Below the pieces are notes generated by a model, which was not told the DNA's origin, did no database searches, and saw nothing but the letters and a program-made list of their open reading frames with translations. A stretch of 64,000 bases of DNA from NCBI GenBank assembly GCA_002390205.1, contig DGOV01000094.1, positions 1-64,000 on the forward strand, read 5' to 3'. Numbering within the stretch: position 1 is the first letter of the stretch; the number at the start of each line of letters is the position of its first letter. Of this stretch, positions 36,102 to 45,895 are shown in pieces. A program made the translations under genes and the position numbers. This stretch comes from Proteobacteria bacterium UBA4457 (GTDB lineage: Bacteria > Pseudomonadota > Gammaproteobacteria > Ga0077536).

Positions 36102-36809
36102 ATGTTAAATTATTTTTCGAAAGATGTTTTCAATTCAATAAAAGAACATAAATTATTCCAGTTAATAGTTATTGTTGCGATAGTTTTATCCGCTCTTATG
36201 GTGGGTGCTTCTACTTTTGAACTAAATCCAACATTTGTTACTTTATTTAAAGTAGGGGATGTCTTCATAACTCTATTTTTTGTGATCGAGATCCTGATCC
36301 GATTTATAGCAGAACCAAGGAAACGCCAGTTTTTCAAGAGTGGCTGGAATGTGTTTGACTCATTGATCGTTTTGGTGTCCGTGATTCCCCTTGGCCCTGA
36401 TTCATCAGTTTTATTATTCAGGTTGCTCCGTATTTTCAGGGTTTTAAGGCTAATTTCTGCAGTCCCCGAATTAAAACGACTGATAGAAGCACTTTTATTA
36501 TCTGTCAACAGGGTGTTTTATGTGACTCTGCTGCTTTTTATTATTTTGTATATCTATGCTTCATTTGGTTCTATTTTGTTCTCCAACTCCGATCCGGAGC
36601 GATGGGGAGATCTAGGGATCGCAATGATTACGTTAGTGCAAGTTTTAACGCTGTCCAGTTGGGAGCAAGTTATGTTGCCTTTGCAGAACTTACACTGGTG
36701 GTCTTGGATTTACTTTTTTTCATTCATTGCGCTAGGTTCGATCACGATATTAAATTTAATTGTGGCGGTTCTGGTTGACGTAGTCACTAGTCAAAAGGCG
36801 AAGGACTAG
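36102..36809 (+). CDS. Single-domain voltage-gated ion channel
   Basis: The 235-aa protein has six hydrophobic segments and an S4 helix with Arg107, 110, 113 and 116 spaced by three, a voltage sensor. The pore loop reads TLSSWE (183-188) where bacterial sodium channels have TLESW, so the selectivity-ring Glu is Ser with a Glu three residues later. A C-terminal S6 and short tail follow. It would form a tetramer in the inner membrane. Ion selectivity cannot be assigned. Confidence 0.85.
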   Translation: MLNYFSKDVFNSIKEHKLFQLIVIVAIVLSALMVGASTFELNPTFVTLFKVGDVFITLFFVIEILIRFIAEPRKRQFFKSGWNVFDSLIVLVSVIPLGPDSSVLLFRLLRIFRVLRLISAVPELKRLIEALLLSVNRVFYVTLLLFIILYIYASFGSILFSNSDPERWGDLGIAMITLVQVLTLSSWEQVMLPLQNLHWWSWIYFFSFIALGSITILNLIVAVLVDVVTSQKAKD

Positions 36810-36895
36810 TGGCGGCTCCTTCTACTGGGTAGGTTTCAGTGCAATTCCCTACCTGTATTCGCAGAGTCATTATCTTCCTGTCCTCTACAAGGTTG

Positions 36896-37786
36896 TTAGG
36901 CTGTGCCTGATTCCAGAGGTAAGACTGAATCGGCGGCCCACTCAGTCATCGAGCCATCATAAACGGACACTCGATCAAACCCCAGTCGAGCAAGTACAAG
37001 CGCCGTGCTGCAGGCTGCGATTCCTCCTCCACAGTAGCAAATTATTTCCTCTGCACTGGAGGCGCCCACTTTTTTGAACGTTGACATCGCACTGATGTCG
37101 TCGTCATATAATTGCGAGTCAGTATTTACTGTTACTGTAAAAGGGACATTTACACTTGACGGAATCCGACCCGAACGCGCATATCGTTGAGGTGGCTTAC
37201 CTTCAAATTCTTCGGGCGTTAATGCGTTAATAAGGCAAGTATTAGCATTTACTGTCGCCTCCAAAACGCGGTTCCGGTCGGCAAACAGTTGCGGCTGAAA
37301 TTCTGGAATGAAATTAGTTGATACACGAGTGGTAACTTTACAATCGACAGGCCGATTTTCCTCCAACCATTTAGTGTATCCTCCATCCAGTACAACCGCG
37401 TTATCAAATCCAAAAACACGTAACATCCACCATAATCTTGCTGCCCACATATTTGTCGAACGGTCATAAATAACCACCGCGCTATCATTGCCTATGCCAT
37501 TCCTAGACATTACCGCTGCGAATCGCTCCGCTGAGGGTAATCCATACATGAACTGATTGTCTTGGGTATCTGAGAGTTCTTCTAAAATCCCCACGTAAGT
37601 ACTTCCCGATATATGGTCTTGCTCCCATGATTCCTTACCGCTTTCTTTTTCTATTCCTTCTGTGACAGTGTCTTCAAAATAATTCGGCAACAGTGATGTC
37701 GCCTCGACAACAACTAAATTTTCCTTATGCAGATGTTCTGCTAGCCACTCGGTGTCGACTAAGTATTTATGGGTGGATAAATCCAT
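36896..37786 (-). CDS. Tandem-rhodanese sulfurtransferase
   Basis: The 296-aa protein has two rhodanese domains. The N-terminal one is catalytically silent (IYDRST where Cys is expected). The C-terminal one has the active Cys252 in CGGGIAA. This is the layout of thiosulfate and 3-mercaptopyruvate sulfurtransferases; the CGGGI loop is not diagnostic between them here. It transfers sulfane sulfur to cyanide or a thiol acceptor. Stands alone. Confidence 0.88.
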   Translation of the reverse strand: MDLSTHKYLVDTEWLAEHLHKENLVVVEATSLLPNYFEDTVTEGIEKESGKESWEQDHISGSTYVGILEELSDTQDNQFMYGLPSAERFAAVMSRNGIGNDSAVVIYDRSTNMWAARLWWMLRVFGFDNAVVLDGGYTKWLEENRPVDCKVTTRVSTNFIPEFQPQLFADRNRVLEATVNANTCLINALTPEEFEGKPPQRYARSGRIPSSVNVPFTVTVNTDSQLYDDDISAMSTFKKVGASSAEEIICYCGGGIAACSTALVLARLGFDRVSVYDGSMTEWAADSVLPLESGTA

Positions 37787-37884
37787 GTTATTTTCTCTCT
37801 TTATCTAAGATTGAGCTGTGATGATACGTGTGCTTTAGGCTACACTAATTATGTATTAAGTAGCTATTGTGCCGTCGATTCTTG

Positions 37885-37925
37885 AGAAATAGCCTGAGGA
37901 GAGGGTTTGTCTGCAGGCTATTTCT
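37885..37925. repeat. Perfect 12-bp hairpin between two leftward genes
   Basis: AGAAATAGCCTG and CAGGCTATTTCT enclose 17 nt. It lies about 80 bp past the stop of the acyl-CoA-dehydrogenase-like gene and about 100 bp upstream of the sulfurtransferase start. No U-tract follows on the minus strand. Confidence 0.6.
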
Positions 37926-38003
37926 TCTAGTCCTCATGATGTATTCAGGAGGTTAGGCTGCCTGGGTTCTTCTAGCTATAAATAATTGAAAATATTTGTA
38001 ACT

Positions 38004-39212
38004 CTAAAACACATTCTGAGAATCTAGCCCCAATGCTATTCTACCTAACTGTTCATTTATCCGATCAGCGTGACCGTTTATATGAAGGGGAAATGCCTGA
38101 AAATCTCGGTAGCGACGTTCAAAATCTGTCCCTTCTCGCAGTCCATTACCTCCTAAAACGCGAAGAATTAATTTCATAGCTTCTTCGCAAAGAACAATTG
38201 CTTGCATGCCCGAAGAAGTCTGACGAAAGTAGTCACCTTCCATGGGTAAAATATTTTCTTCTATACGAGCATCTGTTTCCGCCATAGCAGCGTAAACCGT
38301 ATCTGTTGCGGCATTTAACAACGCGCGTGCACGCCCTAGGTTGCTATGTATAGTCGGCTTGTCGACCATTTTAGTCCCGAAGATCGCAATTCTTTCTTTA
38401 ATATTGGCAGAAACCTCGTTAAGCGAAACTTCTACTAGCCCGGTGGCCATTGCACCGAGCCAGACCACTGACAAACCCACCCAATCTTCACGGTACCTAT
38501 TATGAATAACGCTATACTTTGGATCTCTAAGATTCTCGCGGTGCCTAAGCGGCCACGGCACGACCCGATCTTCAGGAACTGATGCGTCTTTATAGTGAAT
38601 ATGGTCAGTCGCAGATGCGCGTACACTCATCGCCTCCCACGTTTGCTCTATCCGTACAGAAGGTTCGCGCAAGTCGACCATAGAAAAAAATGGGGTTTGG
38701 TTATCTGACCAGCCTTCATTAAAAACGACACCGGCCCATTCAGAATAGCGAGAGCCAGAGCCAAAAGCAGCAACTCCAGTCAAATTGATCGCATTATCAG
38801 TTTTATCGCCAGCTATTTCCGACGAGGCTCCCGCAGGAAAACAAACCCAATGTTTATCTGACACAATCTGTGCAAGAAATTCTTTATTTTCCGGGCCAAG
38901 TAAGCCTGCGAAATGGTGAAAAGTACATAAATGATTCCACATGCACCAGGCTGTAGACGTACATCTCGGTGCTATAGCTCGTAACTCATTTGCAATACTA
39001 ATGATTGATGCATTCAATCCGCCAATCTCCGGGCTAGCAGATATACGCATAATATTGTTTTTCTTTAATTCTCTAATTAGGTCAGCGTCGACAGATCGGG
39101 TCTGATCTGCTTTTGCAGCTTGAGAAGATATCTGGTCCAACAAAGGAGTCACAAATATCGACTCTTTATATGTCTGTCCTACATCTGTAAATAACCCACT
39201 ATCATCTAACAT
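38004..39212 (-). CDS. Acyl-CoA-dehydrogenase-fold flavin monooxygenase
   Basis: The product is 402 aa from the ATG at 39212, with GGGGAG eight bases upstream. It has the acyl-CoA dehydrogenase fold but lacks the usual catalytic Glu context. The C-terminal half (LLNAATDTVYAAMAETD, LRVLGGNGLREGTDFERRYRD) matches the two-component FMN hydroxylase group such as HsaA and DszC. These use reduced FMN from a partner reductase, which is not encoded here. Substrate may be aromatic or steroid-like; inferred only. Confidence 0.8.
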   Translation of the reverse strand: MLDDSGLFTDVGQTYKESIFVTPLLDQISSQAAKADQTRSVDADLIRELKKNNIMRISASPEIGGLNASIISIANELRAIAPRCTSTAWCMWNHLCTFHHFAGLLGPENKEFLAQIVSDKHWVCFPAGASSEIAGDKTDNAINLTGVAAFGSGSRYSEWAGVVFNEGWSDNQTPFFSMVDLREPSVRIEQTWEAMSVRASATDHIHYKDASVPEDRVVPWPLRHRENLRDPKYSVIHNRYREDWVGLSVVWLGAMATGLVEVSLNEVSANIKERIAIFGTKMVDKPTIHSNLGRARALLNAATDTVYAAMAETDARIEENILPMEGDYFRQTSSGMQAIVLCEEAMKLILRVLGGNGLREGTDFERRYRDFQAFPLHINGHADRINEQLGRIALGLDSQNVF

Positions 39213-39413
39213 TTGCAATACTCCCCAAGTAAATTGCTCGTTCCACTAATCTTTTCTGGCAAGAGAAAACTGTTGTGTTCCTGAACACTAAGCTAGCATG
39301 GTTTGACCCAGTGCTAAATGAAAATTTGCTAGAATAGAAAAATACTAGAGCGGTGTTCTCCCACTGACGATGCGCAAGCACATGTTAGTCTTCTACCCGG
39401 CACCCGTCACGTT

Positions 39414-39680
39414 ATGACAAATCATGTAATAGTATTTGAGAATGAAACATCTGCGCGACATAAGTGTGTACTGAGTGGAACGCTAAGTAGACCTGAGTCA
39501 GTCTATGTATTTGCTTCCGGTTGGTACGAGAGCAGTGTCGTGTTGGTAAATGAAGATTGGAAAATCAGTCATAGAAAGGTTTACTTGGATAATGAGGAAG
39601 CCATCGGAGTAGAGCCGTTAGCGTCGCACATGCAGCGGATGATTGGCTGGATAATGGAGAACGGCAAAGCCGCGCTATGA
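39414..39680 (+). CDS. Hypothetical protein of 88 aa
   Basis: The 88-aa product has a start MTNHVIVFENET, a beta-rich middle with YVFASGWYESS and a helical tail. No signal peptide, membrane segment or known family is visible. It lies convergent to a membrane-protein gene, 44 bp apart. No Shine-Dalgarno is strong; treated as probable because the frame is open and isolated. Confidence 0.5.
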   Translation: MTNHVIVFENETSARHKCVLSGTLSRPESVYVFASGWYESSVVLVNEDWKISHRKVYLDNEEAIGVEPLASHMQRMIGWIMENGKAAL

Positions 39681-39724
39681 AAACGGTAACACTCATAGAA
39701 GAGTGATTTAGGGAAAAGAGGGCT

Positions 39725-40135
39725 TTAAAAATAGTCCCTTTTATATATACTATCGCGAGTCTCCTTTACCTTTTGTCTGATTTCTAATCGGATAAGGACC
39801 AATAAAATTACCGCCCAAATTAGATGATGCAACTCATCTAATTTAATATCCATCTTAACCGCGTATATGCAACTTGAGATCATCCAGAAGATACCATACC
39901 AATATATAACTATTAGCGATGGCCAGGGTCTGAGTTGGCACAAATACCTAAATATAACTAAGAGAAAGAAGCACCCGACCGCAAAGCGGACTGAGTAGAG
40001 TCTAAACATTTCTTCTTGCCCACTTATCTCAGCGGAAAACGGAAAAAATAGCTCTATTCCAAATAAGTTGACCACTACCGCTACAGCAACCCATAAAAAT
40101 AAAAGTATTAAGCTGAATGTTCTGATACTTTGCAC
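39725..40135 (-). CDS. Hypothetical membrane protein with four hydrophobic segments
   Basis: The product is 136 aa from a GTG at 40135, chosen because AAGGAG lies seven bases upstream; a TTG six bases earlier is too close. Four hydrophobic stretches alternate with short polar loops, and the C-terminus is basic (KRDYF). It is an inner-membrane protein of unknown function. The tRNA gene lies about 115 bp upstream. Confidence 0.65.
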   Translation of the reverse strand: MQSIRTFSLILLFLWVAVAVVVNLFGIELFFPFSAEISGQEEMFRLYSVRFAVGCFFLLVIFRYLCQLRPWPSLIVIYWYGIFWMISSCIYAVKMDIKLDELHHLIWAVILLVLIRLEIRQKVKETRDSIYKRDYF

Positions 40136-40249
40136 CGACAAACTCCTTGGATACTCCCCGCTTTGAATATATCGGCCTTGTCCGGCTAGAAGTGCATCAA
40201 AATAGTTGCGCCAGAGAAATGCTCGAGCATTAGTGCTTTAGAATAAAGA

Positions 40250-40326
<77 letters not shown>

Positions 40327-40677
40327 AAAGTATTTAACTATATTAAATAATTTATTAAAGTTGTTCTAATATAACCACTAATACTGTGATTTTCTCGAAT
40401 CAAGTATACATATGGCATGTAAATACTTAACTTAGACACATTATAGACACTGCCTATCAGGTAGTAAACAAATCTAGATATCGAAGGGGCGGAAGACTAC
40501 TTCCACTAACGTATTTATGAATTTCTTACTCCCGTTATTTGAAAAAAAATAATTTGAGGTTAAATATGAAAGATCGAACGCGTATAGCCACCTACGGTCC
40601 GAATGACGAAGGATTGGTTGATCGGTTTGATGGTGACTGTAGTTAAGTGAGAATTCTATATAGATACCGATATTTGG
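40327..40677. other. Intergenic region upstream of the tRNA
   Basis: This 351-bp gap is very AT-rich near the tRNA (its promoter should lie here). It contains a GGAAG-ACTA-CTTCC hairpin (40491-40504) and a 26-codon open frame at 40566-40646. No integrase site or repeat was seen. Confidence 0.4.
40566..40646 (+). CDS. Possible 26-aa peptide
   Basis: An ATG with GAGG six bases upstream opens 26 codons ending in TAA. The product is hydrophilic with a central YGPNDEG and an acidic C-terminus containing one Cys (DGDCS). No family recognised. It faces the end of the SOUL-type gene, 31 bp away. Could be chance. Confidence 0.25.
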   Translation: MKDRTRIATYGPNDEGLVDRFDGDCS

Positions 40678-41310
40678 TTATTGCTGAACTTCAATCATAA
40701 CCTCGTTACGACGCATTAGAGGTAGAGTCCATGGTGGATTGTAGAAAGCATACTTGGATGTACCTGTTACTGATATATTCTTGGCTCTGATGAACTTTTC
40801 CAGCTTCTTTTCATGGATTTTTAAATTCTCATTCGAGTTAGTACCAGAAAATGTAATAGTGACGAATTTTTTTGATGGTATTCTTTTTATATTGATTCGA
40901 TTGTTTGTAGGTTTAGGAAGCGTATCTAAACTATATTCCGAAGGCATGACGAAGCTCACTAGCCAAGAATCCTTCTCGGATTGCAGTTGTGTCGGGGAGG
41001 TCATTGCAATTTTCCTGCTTGCCTGTTGCTGGACTGGAGCGGTCATTGCAATAGTTTGCTGGACGATATTGTTGCCAAAGATATAATCTGCTAGTACGCG
41101 GAACCCCTCACTGATAGCCTTTTCGCGGTGCCCACTTATTTTTACTTCCGCGATGACCATAGGCTTAAACTGTCTGATCTCAATCTTATCCTGAGATTGC
41201 ATCACTTCATAGCCAGGTGTTTCTACATTACTCATTATTGGTCCTACAGAGATTGCGCCAATAAGAATTATTACAATAATCAGGATACTTATTTTCCATT
41301 TAGTTCTCAT
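40678..41310 (-). CDS. SOUL-family haem-binding protein, membrane-anchored
   Basis: The 210-aa protein has one N-terminal membrane segment (about 7-26), then the SOUL domain: TPGYEVMQS, IEIRQF, the central repeat IAMTAPV and IAMTSPT, and a C-terminal PPWTLPLMRRNEV. These are the family signatures. Bacterial members are thought to bind haem or related ligands; function unclear. It would sit on the periplasmic face. Confidence 0.9.
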   Translation of the reverse strand: MRTKWKISILIIVIILIGAISVGPIMSNVETPGYEVMQSQDKIEIRQFKPMVIAEVKISGHREKAISEGFRVLADYIFGNNIVQQTIAMTAPVQQQASRKIAMTSPTQLQSEKDSWLVSFVMPSEYSLDTLPKPTNNRINIKRIPSKKFVTITFSGTNSNENLKIHEKKLEKFIRAKNISVTGTSKYAFYNPPWTLPLMRRNEVMIEVQQ

Positions 41311-41459
41311 GTAGCATGCACCCTAATTAGCGCTATTCAATTTTTACATTATTTATGTCGACATATTTGACGTGAAAGAACTACAGGTATTCTAGTGTTC
41401 CATTTTTCAACTAAAATGCCGGTTATTTTTACTGTTACTGAGACTCATAAATGAAAAGA

Positions 41460-41843
41460 TCATAGGTTTTTTCTAGCCAAAATTCCTGCTAACAACAGTA
41501 GTAGCCACGCTAACATGATCGTGACACCGCCGACTGGTGTCACATTAAGAAGGTTGGGAATATCGAAGGTTACAGCGAGATAGATACTGAAACTAAATAA
41601 CATGGTACCAATGATGAACAATATGGCACTCCATCTCAATGCTGGGATATCTATTGGTGTTCTTTCCCATACTAATGTCAGTCCGATAACAGTAATTACC
41701 ACTGAATGTACTTGGTTGTAGCGCACAGCCGTCATGAGGAAGCGAAAATTCTCTTCTGTTACTACTCCACGCAATCCGTGTTCAGCATACGCGCCAAATG
41801 CAACCGAAATAAGCCCCAAAAAAGCACCCAAAATTAATATCAT
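41460..41843 (-). CDS. DUF423 (YgdD-like) small membrane protein
   Basis: The 127-aa protein has four membrane segments and the DUF423 signatures LGAFLGLISVAFGAYAEHGL, YNQVHSV and the TPVGGVTIMLAWLLL end. GAGG precedes the ATG. Function of the family is unknown. It stands alone with a promoter region on its left before rpoD's end. Confidence 0.9.
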   Translation of the reverse strand: MILILGAFLGLISVAFGAYAEHGLRGVVTEENFRFLMTAVRYNQVHSVVITVIGLTLVWERTPIDIPALRWSAILFIIGTMLFSFSIYLAVTFDIPNLLNVTPVGGVTIMLAWLLLLLAGILARKNL

Positions 41844-42107
41844 AATTTACCTCGTTAAGTTTCCAGTTCACGGCATGCTAATTTTACGTCTTTTTTTAGG
41901 CTTAGGGCTGCCTTTACAATGCGTTTCCAGAAGTTGTTTATATAGGTGACCGATTACTTTATTCTACCGGTGCTTAGAGTTAGGTAGCTTTTCGTCCTAT
42001 ATAGTTTTTGGCTGCGCGAGAGATGGGAACATGTCTAGACGCTGGTGAGCGCCCAATGGCGACAGAAAGATATTCTGCTGAGCCTGCGACTCATCTCGTT
42101 TGCAATA

Positions 42108-43925
42108 TCACTGGTCCAAAAACGTTCGAAGCTTTTCAGACCTTGACGGATGTCTAAGTTTTCGTAATGCCTTTGCTTCTATTTGCCTTATCCTTTCTCT
42201 GGTTACGTCGAACTGTTTGCCAACTTCTTCGAGCGTGTGGTCCGTATTCATATCAATACCAAAGCGCATCCTCAATACTTTCGCCTCTCTAGGAGTCAAA
42301 CCTTCTAGCACGTCTCTCGTACTGCGACACAGTCCTTCGAAGGTTGCAGACTCATCAGGAGCATCCATATTCTGATCTTCGATGAAATCTCCAAGGTGAG
42401 AGTCATCATCATCTCCGATAGGAGTCTCCATCGAAATTGGTTCTTTGGCTATTTTCAAGACCTTTCGTACTTTGTCTTCCGGCATTTCCATACGTTCAGC
42501 AAGCTCTTCTGGTGTCGGTTCTCGTCCTTGTTCCTGAAGTATTTGTCGAGAAATACGGTTTAGCTTATTGATAGTCTCAATCATATGCACAGGAATTCTT
42601 ATAGTTCTTGCCTGGTCAGCTATAGATCTCGTAATCGCTTGTCTAATCCACCAAGTTGCATAGGTTGAGAATTTATACCCTCTGCGATATTCGAACTTGT
42701 CCACTGCTTTCATTAAGCCGATATTACCTTCTTGAATCAGATCTAAAAATAGAAGACCTCGATTCGTATATTTTTTTGCTATCGAAATAACTAGCCGGAG
42801 ATTCGCCTCGACCATTTCTTTCTTTGCTCGTCTTGCTTTTGCTTCACCGGTCGACATGAGACGATTCAGCGCTTCTATTTCTAATATTTCTAGCGCATTA
42901 ACTTGTTCAATAACGGCAAGTTTTTCTTGTTCTATGGCAATAATATCGAGGTTTGCTTTGATTGTCGCTGCATACGGTTTGCGTTGTGCCGCTAGTTTAG
43001 TCACCCATGTCAGATCAGTATCATTTCCTTTAGAGAGGGCGAGAAAATCTTTTTTGGACATCTTTGCTTTCTTTACGCAGATGTTAAAAATGATTAGTTT
43101 TGATTTTCTTACGTCGCGAATTATCTTGCGGACTTCATCACCAAGTTTTTCAGTCAGTTTGGGATTTAATTTGAACTCAACAAATTTTTGTTGCATTTCT
43201 GCTCTAAGTGCAGCACTTGTTGCATGCACTCTGCCGTGTTTTTTAAAAGAAGTGTTTGCTTTTTTGATGAGTTTTTCAAGAGCTTTAATTCGGTCGTCGA
43301 CATCTTGGAGATCCAATACATTTTTTACTTCATCATCATCATCATCATCGTCATCGTCTGTAGGTTTAGTTAGGGATTGGATTGGGGCATCGTAGTCCAT
43401 GAACCCACTCATTATGTCATTGATTTTTAACTCTTCATTTTTGTACTTTCCATAGAAAAATAAAAATTTTTGCAGCACCTCTGGAAATTCAGCAATAGCA
43501 TAAAGAGATTGCTTAAGCCCATTCTCAATTCTCTTAGCGATTTTTATTTCACCTTCTCGCGTCAGAAGGTCTACCGTTCCCATCTCTCTCATATACATCC
43601 GCACGGGATCAGTTGTCCTGCCGAATTCGTTATCAACAGATGCCAATGCCGCTGCCGCCTCTTCTGCTGCATCGTCGTCAACACCTGTGCCATTAATGAT
43701 AATGTCATCAGTGTCCGGGGCTGTTTCATGCACAGTAATCCCCATGTCATTAATCATGTTGACAATATCTTCGATTTGCTCGGGATCTACTATATCGCTG
43801 GGAAGGTGATCGTTAACCTCGTGGTAGGTCAAATATCCTTGCTCTTTTCCCTTAGCGATCAATAATTTTAGTTGAGACTGCGGAGTGCTCTTGTCTTTTT
43901 CTTTTTCTTTTTCTTCTGCTTCCAT
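42108..43925 (-). CDS. rpoD: RNA polymerase sigma-70 (housekeeping sigma)
   Basis: The product is 605 aa from the ATG at 43925; a TTG at 43949 is possible. Region 1.1 ([26 protein letters not shown] by pattern), 1.2 ([14 protein letters not shown]), 2 ([20 protein letters not shown]), 3 and 4.2 ([21 protein letters not shown]) are all present. The spacer between 1.2 and 2 holds a run of nine Asp. The N-terminus has an added EKEKEKDK tail from a hexanucleotide repeat. It ends the rpsU-yqeY-dnaG-rpoD order. Confidence 0.98.
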   Translation of the reverse strand: MEAEEKEKEKDKSTPQSQLKLLIAKGKEQGYLTYHEVNDHLPSDIVDPEQIEDIVNMINDMGITVHETAPDTDDIIINGTGVDDDAAEEAAAALASVDNEFGRTTDPVRMYMREMGTVDLLTREGEIKIAKRIENGLKQSLYAIAEFPEVLQKFLFFYGKYKNEELKINDIMSGFMDYDAPIQSLTKPTDDDDDDDDDEVKNVLDLQDVDDRIKALEKLIKKANTSFKKHGRVHATSAALRAEMQQKFVEFKLNPKLTEKLGDEVRKIIRDVRKSKLIIFNICVKKAKMSKKDFLALSKGNDTDLTWVTKLAAQRKPYAATIKANLDIIAIEQEKLAVIEQVNALEILEIEALNRLMSTGEAKARRAKKEMVEANLRLVISIAKKYTNRGLLFLDLIQEGNIGLMKAVDKFEYRRGYKFSTYATWWIRQAITRSIADQARTIRIPVHMIETINKLNRISRQILQEQGREPTPEELAERMEMPEDKVRKVLKIAKEPISMETPIGDDDDSHLGDFIEDQNMDAPDESATFEGLCRSTRDVLEGLTPREAKVLRMRFGIDMNTDHTLEEVGKQFDVTRERIRQIEAKALRKLRHPSRSEKLRTFLDQ

Positions 43926-44112
43926 AAGTGTTGTTCTAATGCCTTCCAAAGCCAGTATGCCGAGGTTTCTAATTGGGTCGAAGTTAAAAAATTTCCAGAC
44001 CTTACATTATACGATCTAAAATATTGCCCCGTATAGAAAAATATACCGATATGACTCATATTGTTCTTGCTAGCAGCTCTATTTTGAATACGCTTTGTTG
44101 ATACTGCTAAGG

Positions 44113-45849
44113 CTACTTTCGTTTATAACCTCTCATCGTTTCTTTCTGAGCTTCTGATAGTTCTGAAAAAGGAGTTTCTTTTATAGCTTCAAATTTTATT
44201 TCTTGGGCTTTTATCCGCAATTTTTCCAATATGCCTTCCAGTTCTTTTTCGCTGGCTGATTCATCTAAGTTAGACTCTACAGATATAGCCTTCAGGAGAA
44301 CTTTCTCAATGGCATCTCCTCGGAAACGCTCTAGAACCCTAGCTGCAGTTGGACTTTCGGTGTACATGGCTTCCCAAACTGTAATCAAGTCGCTGAGATT
44401 TTTTAAATTTTCACCGAGGAATAGAACGGTTTCTTGATCTATTTTCTGTGCGAGTTTTGGAAAGCTCATCAAGATAGTTATCGCATGTTCCTGTAGTGAG
44501 CGGCTTGCGAATTTTCCTAATCCTCGGCTCTCTTGTGGATATTTTTTTCTTGTCGTTATAGTGAGCCCTAGCTCTTGTCTGACTATATTTTCGTCAAATT
44601 TTGTCTCATATGAGAGTCGTTGAGCACATGCAGTACGGTGAGTTGTATCAGGGATTTTCGTTACATATGGTTTAATCTTTGATATTAGCCTGGTTTTCCC
44701 TTCAGCAGAGCTTGTGTCGACGTCTTTCTTGAGCATTTCAATCAGATATTCTGATAAGCTCTTCATCTGGCACGATTTGAAAAAATTTGCAGAGCCAAAC
44801 TCTCTGACAGCGCTATCCGGATCGTATCCGTCAGGAAGAAATGCAAAGCGAATCTCTCGATTACCAGTCAATTTAGATAATGACAATTCTAGGCTTTTCC
44901 AGGCCGCTTTGCGTCCGGCATTATCGCCGTCGAAGCAAAATACAATTTGTGGTGCATGACGAAATAACTTGTCAAGATGATCAGGCGTCACAGCGGTCCC
45001 TAAGGTCGCGACAGTGTTTGTCATCCCTGCCTGATGCAGGGCTATGACATCCATGTAACCCTCTACGACAATAAGGCTATCTGTTCCCACATCCGAAGCT
45101 AGGGCTTGTTTCAAACCGTATAGCTCTTTCCCTTTGTGGAAAACGGTGGTTTCAGGCGAATTAAGGTATTTGGGTTCACCATTACCTAAGAGCCTGCCCC
45201 CAAACCCTAGGATGCGACCTCTTTTGTCGTGGATAGGAAACATTATTCTGTCACGAAAACGGTCGTAGTGGCCACCATTATCTTTTTTTATAATAAGCCC
45301 AGATTTTTCCAGCAAGGTTTCACTGCCTTGCTTTTTTTTGAATTTGTCTAGCAGATGACTCCATCCGTCGGGAGCGAAGCCGATGCCGAAAGTTTTCGCT
45401 ATTTCTCCGGAAACACCTCTGTTTTTTAAATAATCAACGGCTCTTGTTTTATTATTGGATTCACGAAGGCATGAGTGGAAATGAGTTTGCGCTTGCTCTA
45501 ATGTGACCAATAATTCTTTACTGTTTTCAGAGCTCTTGGCAAAAGACTTTTCTCTGGGTACTTCTAGCCCTACGTACTCAGCAAGCTCATCAATTGCTTC
45601 GAGAAAATCTATATTTTTGTAGGACATTAGGAAGCCAACCGCCGTCCCATGAGCACCACAACCAAAACAATGATAGAACTGCTTCTCTCTACTGATTGTA
45701 AAGCTTGGAGTTTTTTCATTATGAAAAGGACAAAGACCTTGGAAGCCTTTTCCAGCTTTACGTAAGGGTACGTGGGATTCGATTAAATCAACAATATCGA
45801 TTCTATTCACTAAGTCATCAATAAATTGTTCTGGGATACGTCCTGCCAT
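44113..45849 (-). CDS. dnaG: DNA primase
   Basis: The 578-aa protein has the N-terminal zinc ribbon (Cys40, His43, Cys61, Cys64), the primase core, TOPRIM motif VVEGYMDVIALHQAG and FDGDNAGRKAAW, and a C-terminal helicase-binding part. It makes RNA primers for replication. It lies between yqeY and rpoD as in the gammaproteobacterial macromolecular-synthesis operon. Confidence 0.97.
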   Translation of the reverse strand: MAGRIPEQFIDDLVNRIDIVDLIESHVPLRKAGKGFQGLCPFHNEKTPSFTISREKQFYHCFGCGAHGTAVGFLMSYKNIDFLEAIDELAEYVGLEVPREKSFAKSSENSKELLVTLEQAQTHFHSCLRESNNKTRAVDYLKNRGVSGEIAKTFGIGFAPDGWSHLLDKFKKKQGSETLLEKSGLIIKKDNGGHYDRFRDRIMFPIHDKRGRILGFGGRLLGNGEPKYLNSPETTVFHKGKELYGLKQALASDVGTDSLIVVEGYMDVIALHQAGMTNTVATLGTAVTPDHLDKLFRHAPQIVFCFDGDNAGRKAAWKSLELSLSKLTGNREIRFAFLPDGYDPDSAVREFGSANFFKSCQMKSLSEYLIEMLKKDVDTSSAEGKTRLISKIKPYVTKIPDTTHRTACAQRLSYETKFDENIVRQELGLTITTRKKYPQESRGLGKFASRSLQEHAITILMSFPKLAQKIDQETVLFLGENLKNLSDLITVWEAMYTESPTAARVLERFRGDAIEKVLLKAISVESNLDESASEKELEGILEKLRIKAQEIKFEAIKETPFSELSEAQKETMRGYKRK

Positions 45850-45895
45850 TCCCCATTGTAGACAGCATAAGCTCCAGCTGGAAGCGAGAATTATA

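Noticed and set aside
42856..43395. 179-codon open frame on the plus strand opposite rpoD
   Set aside because: It is antisense to a certain sigma-70 gene, with repetitive Ser-rich translation from the codon bias of the real gene.
43868..44059. 63-codon minus frame upstream of rpoD with a poly-Lys run
   Set aside because: It is another frame of the GAAAAA repeat and overlaps the rpoD start.
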